DNA from: Bacteroidota bacterium
GTDB taxonomy: Bacteria > Bacteroidota > Bacteroidia > Chitinophagales > LD1
Reading direction: 5' to 3'
DNA length: 64,000 nucleotides
Assembly: GCA_018267365.1 (NCBI GenBank)
Contig: JAFDYQ010000012.1
Span: 42,736 to 106,735 of the forward strand
Shown piece by piece: positions 63,471-64,000 of this stretch (its first letter is position 1; every line of letters begins with the position of its first letter). A program made the translations under genes and the position numbers. The notes under the pieces were generated by a model, which was not told the origin of the DNA, did no database searches, and saw nothing but the letters and a program-made list of their open reading frames with translations.

Positions 63471-63836
63471 ATGAAAAAGATACTGATCGCACTCGTTTTC
63501 GCAGCCACTACAGCCACCGCCTTTGCCGGTACCTATCACACAGCTCCTGTGCTCACCGCTGAGCAGCGCGTCACCTACGAGGTGCGCTCACAGCTGATCA
63601 TCCCTCCGGTGCTCATGGAGGTGCCTGGCGACTACCGCGCGGAAGTCCACTTTCACATAGCAGACGGTGGCAGGGTAGCAGTAGATGAGGTAGTCTCTGA
63701 CAATGAGATACTCGTCAAGAGCCTCCGCAATCAGCTCCGTGGCTATACCGTGAGCACAGAGGGGCTCGATACTAAAAGCAGCTATAAAGTCAACGTGACC
63801 TTCCGCGTGGCAGCAGCTGACCGGGACAACTACTAA
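63471..63836 (+). CDS. Small exported protein of unknown function
   Basis: The 121-residue product has a signal peptide (MKKILIALVFAATTATAFAG). The mature part, about 100 residues, runs QRVTYEVRSQLIIPP... YRAEVHFHIADGGRVAVDEV... LRNQLRGYTV... YKVNVTFRVA, an alpha/beta pattern resembling the TonB C-terminal fold, but too short and free for a certain call. It is a secreted or periplasmic protein with its own promoter and terminator. Confidence 0.65.
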   Translation: MKKILIALVFAATTATAFAGTYHTAPVLTAEQRVTYEVRSQLIIPPVLMEVPGDYRAEVHFHIADGGRVAVDEVVSDNEILVKSLRNQLRGYTVSTEGLDTKSSYKVNVTFRVAAADRDNY

Positions 63837-63908
63837 GCCTATACCAACTCATACAAGAACCATAGGAGAGTGTGGTACTTGTTTCGTCGGGAATTAGGAT
63901 TACGACGG

Positions 63909-63932
63909 GGCGCAGCGCAAGCTGCGCCTTTT
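63909..63932 (+). terminator. Intrinsic terminator with GCAA tetraloop
   Basis: GGCGCAGC (63909-63916), loop GCAA, GCTGCGCC (63921-63928), then TTTT. Confidence 0.85.
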
Positions 63933-63945
63933 CTATTTTTAATGT

Positions 63946-64000
63946 TGTCCCGTCCTGAAATAAGTTGACACAAAAGTTGACTTATATAATGAATTCAAAG
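63946..64000. mobile_element. Possible left end of an insertion sequence (truncated)
   Basis: The sequence from TGTCCCGTCCTGAAATAAG onward resembles the terminal repeat of Bacteroidota IS3-type elements, and AAGTTGAC is repeated at 63962-63969 and 63974-63981, as in transposase-binding ends. No transposase gene is in the window, so this rests on recalled similarity only. Confidence 0.35.

Overview
The window looks like a chromosomal segment of a Bacteroidota bacterium, most likely of the Chitinophagales type. The evidence is direct: promoters with the Bacteroidota -7 box TAnnTTTG and a TTTG -33 box, no usable Shine-Dalgarno sequences, type IX secretion (PorP/SprF, CHU_C-type and type A sorting tails), an ExbB-ExbD-ExbD-TonB cluster, and a complete alternative complex III (ActABCDEF) directly joined to a cytochrome c oxidase cluster. 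No rRNA operon, CRISPR array, prophage or complete insertion sequence is visible. An IS-like end begins at the extreme right edge.

Layout. 1-9.4 kb: a truncated DUF2804 gene, a YXWGXW/DUF6600 envelope protein, a lone receiver domain, a DUF486 membrane protein, and two tandem DUF3857/transglutaminase-like proteins, the first broken by a one-base frameshift; then a lipoprotein and a secreted protein. 9.5-20.2 kb: CREST/ceramidase-like membrane protein, Ddl, LuxC-like acyl-CoA reductase, a secreted heme plus copper (PHM-type) monooxygenase-like protein, M20 dipeptidase, GlmM, methyltransferase, PAP2 phosphatase and an OmpL-like porin. 20.2-33.8 kb: a large LRR-containing T9SS protein, enoyl-CoA hydratase, proteins of unknown function, a CHU_C/PorP pair, and the TonB energy-transduction operon on the minus strand.

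34.2-41.2 kb is the most unusual part. Two paralogous coiled-coil membrane proteins in opposite orientation flank an Lrp/AsnC regulator, a free-standing tRNA-like RNA, a universal stress protein, a PI-PLC-like enzyme and a Gcr-type membrane protein. The RNA has all the invariant tRNA positions, a complete class II cloverleaf and a variable arm of about 118 nt. It carries its own consensus promoter and intrinsic terminator. A perfect 10-bp palindrome lies between it and the divergent Lrp gene.

42.9-58.2 kb is a single-direction respiratory cluster: actABCDEF, coxB, coxA, ctaB, two coxC-type subunits and a subunit IV, closed by a strong terminator. It would pass electrons from menaquinol through ACIII to an aa3-type oxidase, with ctaB making heme O. 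ActF carries an unusual cysteine-rich, charged insertion. The spacers of this cluster and those downstream contain REP-like palindromes and short tandem arrays with a 6-8 nt (mostly 7 nt) period, unlike the spacers in the first 42 kb.

58.2-64 kb: DUF1275 membrane protein, UbiB/ABC1 kinase, a two-domain stress protein, a VOC protein, small unknown proteins, a candidate small RNA and the possible IS end.
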